64,000 nt of DNA from an uncultured Flavobacteriales bacterium (GTDB taxonomy: Bacteria; Bacteroidota; Bacteroidia; Flavobacteriales_G; Salibacteraceae), in assembly GCA_943788775.1 (NCBI GenBank), contig CALSRO010000001.1:124001-188000 (forward strand), given 5' to 3'. Within the stretch, counting starts at the first letter, position 1. Every line of letters begins with the position of its first letter. A program made the position numbers and the translations under genes. The notes below the pieces were generated by a model. It worked only from the letters and a program-made list of their open reading frames with translations. It was not told the origin of the DNA and searched no databases. Of the stretch, positions 62,256 through 64,000 are shown one piece after another.

Positions 62256-64000
62256 TTACAGTTTTTCGGTAACGAAATTGGTCAATTTCGTAAACAAGTG
62301 GTAACGTGTGTTTCCACCATATATACCGTGGTTACGCTCAGGGTAAATGGCATAATCGAATTGCTTATCGGCCGCAATTAAAGCATCCACCATCTCCACT
62401 GAATTTTGGTAATGGACATTGTCATCGCCAGTGCCATGAACCAATAAATAGTTTCCCTGAAGTTTGTCCACATGGTTGATGGGGGAATTATCGTCATAGC
62501 CAGCTCCATTATCTTGAGGCAATCCCATATATCGTTCTGTATAAATGCTGTCATAAAACCTCCAGTTTGTAACAGGTGCAACTGCGATGGCAGCCTTAAA
62601 TACATCCACTCCTTTCATGAGGGCAAGACTTGACATATAACCGCCATAACTCCAACCCCAGATACCGATTCTTGCGCCATCCACATAGCTTTGCTTGGCC
62701 AACCATTTGGCTCCTTCAATTTGATCTTTGGTTTCTAAATTGCCCAATTGACCGTACGTCTGTGTTCTGAAATCACGTCCACGACCACCTGTTCCTCGGT
62801 TGTCGATGCATGCCACTACATAACCTTGCTGAGCCAACATCTGATGCCACCAATAGTTCCCGCTCATGGAGTTGGTTACTTGTTGTGAACCAGGACCGCC
62901 ATAAACGAACATCAGCACAGGATATTTTTTCTTTTTATCAAAATTGGTCGGCTTGATCGTCCAGCCATTCAACTTCACATTTTCGCTGGTATTGAAATTG
63001 AAAAACTCTAGTGGTGAAAGGTCCAATCCAGCCATCACCTCGTTCAATGATTTATTGTCTTCCAATACACGAATTTCCTTTCCATCCTTGGTGTGTAAAC
63101 TCACTCTCATTGGAGAGTTGGCTGTGTTGTGATAAAGGATGTAGTAATCGAATGTGGTGCTAAATGATGCTCGATTTGAACCCTCATTTGGGCTCAATAA
63201 TTTGGGGTCACCGCCAGACACAGCTGCAGAATACAATTCGGTATTCATTGGGTCGTTTTTACTCGCTGTGAAGAATACTTGTTTTGATTTTGGGTCATAC
63301 CCCATGAAATCTCGGACTTCCCAATTTCCCTTGGTCAATTGCTTCTCATTTTTGCCATTTAGGTCAAAACTATAGAGGTGGAAATAACCATCTTTCTCAG
63401 ATTTCCAGATGAAGTTATTGTTGTCGTTGTAAAAAGTGAGGTCGTCACTGATTTCAATGTATGTGCTGCTCGATTCCTTATAAATGGATTTAGTGGCTAG
63501 AGTATTTGTTTCTACTAAAACTATCTCAAGTTGATTCTGAAGTCTTGGCATTTTCATGACAGATAGGAAATCACTTTTTTCAGTCCATTTGATTCTAGGA
63601 ATATACTCGTACTGACCGAGGTTTAAATCACTCGTGTTGCCACTTTTCACATCATAAATATGGATGGTCACGATGGAATTGTCCTCTCCTGCTTTTGGGT
63701 ACTTATACAAGTAATCTTCAGGATACAAATCGGTGAACGATTGCATGTTGAACTGGCGAACGTTGTCTTCGTTGAATTTGTAATAGGCAATCTTACTCCC
63801 ATCAGGTGACCACAAAAACGCCTTGTCAAAAGTAAATTCTTCTTCATACACCCAATCCGTATATCCGTTGATGATTTGATTCATCGCACCGTCTTTCGTG
63901 ATGGTGGTTGTTTTGCTTTGTGCAGGTTCAATGATGACGATATTGTTTTCAACCACACAAGCGATTTTGCTTCCATCGGGTGAAAAGCTAGCATGACGTT
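62256..64000 (-). CDS. S9-family prolyl peptidase, DPP-IV-like (5' end outside window)
   Basis: The frame stays open to base 64000, so the N-terminus is off the window; an internal GTG at 63956 is not the start. The visible 580 residues hold part of the DPP-IV beta-propeller ('AFLWSPDGSKIAYYKFNED', 'YDPKSKQVFFTASKNDPMNT') and the complete alpha/beta-hydrolase domain. The nucleophile is in 'IWGWSYGGYMSSL', the acid in 'LVHGTGDDNVHYQN' and the His in 'YPERNHGIYGG'. DPP-IV-like enzymes cleave dipeptides after proline or alanine and are usually periplasmic in Bacteroidota. Confidence 0.94.
   Translation of the reverse strand, partial: RHASFSPDGSKIACVVENNIVIIEPAQSKTTTITKDGAMNQIINGYTDWVYEEEFTFDKAFLWSPDGSKIAYYKFNEDNVRQFNMQSFTDLYPEDYLYKYPKAGEDNSIVTIHIYDVKSGNTSDLNLGQYEYIPRIKWTEKSDFLSVMKMPRLQNQLEIVLVETNTLATKSIYKESSSTYIEISDDLTFYNDNNNFIWKSEKDGYFHLYSFDLNGKNEKQLTKGNWEVRDFMGYDPKSKQVFFTASKNDPMNTELYSAAVSGGDPKLLSPNEGSNRASFSTTFDYYILYHNTANSPMRVSLHTKDGKEIRVLEDNKSLNEVMAGLDLSPLEFFNFNTSENVKLNGWTIKPTNFDKKKKYPVLMFVYGGPGSQQVTNSMSGNYWWHQMLAQQGYVVACIDNRGTGGRGRDFRTQTYGQLGNLETKDQIEGAKWLAKQSYVDGARIGIWGWSYGGYMSSLALMKGVDVFKAAIAVAPVTNWRFYDSIYTERYMGLPQDNGAGYDDNSPINHVDKLQGNYLLVHGTGDDNVHYQNSVEMVDALIAADKQFDYAIYPERNHGIYGGNTRYHLFTKLTNFVTEKL

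Overview
The window is AT-rich chromosomal DNA from a member of the Bacteroidota, most likely a Flavobacteriia/Cryomorphaceae- or Crocinitomicaceae-like marine or freshwater lineage. The signs are secreted proteins with C-terminal type IX secretion (T9SS) sorting domains, SprB-like and PKD repeats, DUF4783, DUF4834 and DUF5687 proteins, a CarB that lacks the allosteric domain, few Shine-Dalgarno motifs, several TTG starts, and promoter-like TAnnTTTG boxes. The lineage call is inference from gene content only.

Layout. 1-1085: 3' end of a 23S rRNA gene, a 5S gene and a strong terminator. 1.1-15.9 kb: an outer-membrane porin-like protein, dnaB coupled to a secreted protein of the family often mislabelled asparagine synthetase B, an ElaA-type acetyltransferase, a SRPBCC pseudogene, an AddA/UvrD-like helicase, a T9SS-exported subtilase overlapping a di-heme peroxidase lipoprotein, a dihydrolipoamide-dehydrogenase-like flavoprotein without redox cysteines, and a broken PKD-repeat protein. 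15.9-22.1 kb: rluD, a T9SS protein and a PASTA protein (minus), then an SDR epimerase and ddl (plus). 22.1-30.1 kb: rdgB with a polytopic membrane protein, galE, a doubly frameshifted rlmH, a DUF4783 protein, nadC and an M1 peptidase fused to a beta-barrel. 30.1-48.0 kb: a surface-glycan locus. A plus-strand run (glycosyltransferase, HAD phosphatase, NeuB, NeuA, DapA-like, HisH, HisF, amidotransferase, Wzx) is consistent with making, activating, amidinating and exporting a nonulosonic (sialic-like) acid. A convergent minus-strand run (YfhO, GT4, formyltransferase, PIG-L deacetylase, sulfotransferase, with an FkbM-like protein upstream) looks like glycan decoration. 48.0-64.0 kb: carB with DUF4834, an ABC exporter, several small secreted or membrane proteins with gene relics among them, menB, a CPBP protease homologue, a DUF1684 protein, a thioredoxin-like protein, a POT peptide transporter and the start-less part of a DPP-IV-like S9 peptidase that runs off the right end.

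Two themes stand out. First, the glycan locus has unusual enzymes: a NeuB without its SAF domain, a DapA-like protein without the usual catalytic motifs, a HisH/HisF/amidotransferase trio, and an overlapping deacetylase-formyltransferase pair. Second, the window holds many broken genes. Four breaks are single extra bases in homopolymers (PKD protein, rlmH twice, DUF2306 protein) and could be assembly error. Others are in-frame stop codons (SRPBCC with three, Lcl-domain protein with one) or chimeric relics, which look like real decay. Many convergent gene pairs abut or overlap with no room for a terminator. No tRNA, CRISPR array, transposase or prophage was recognised.
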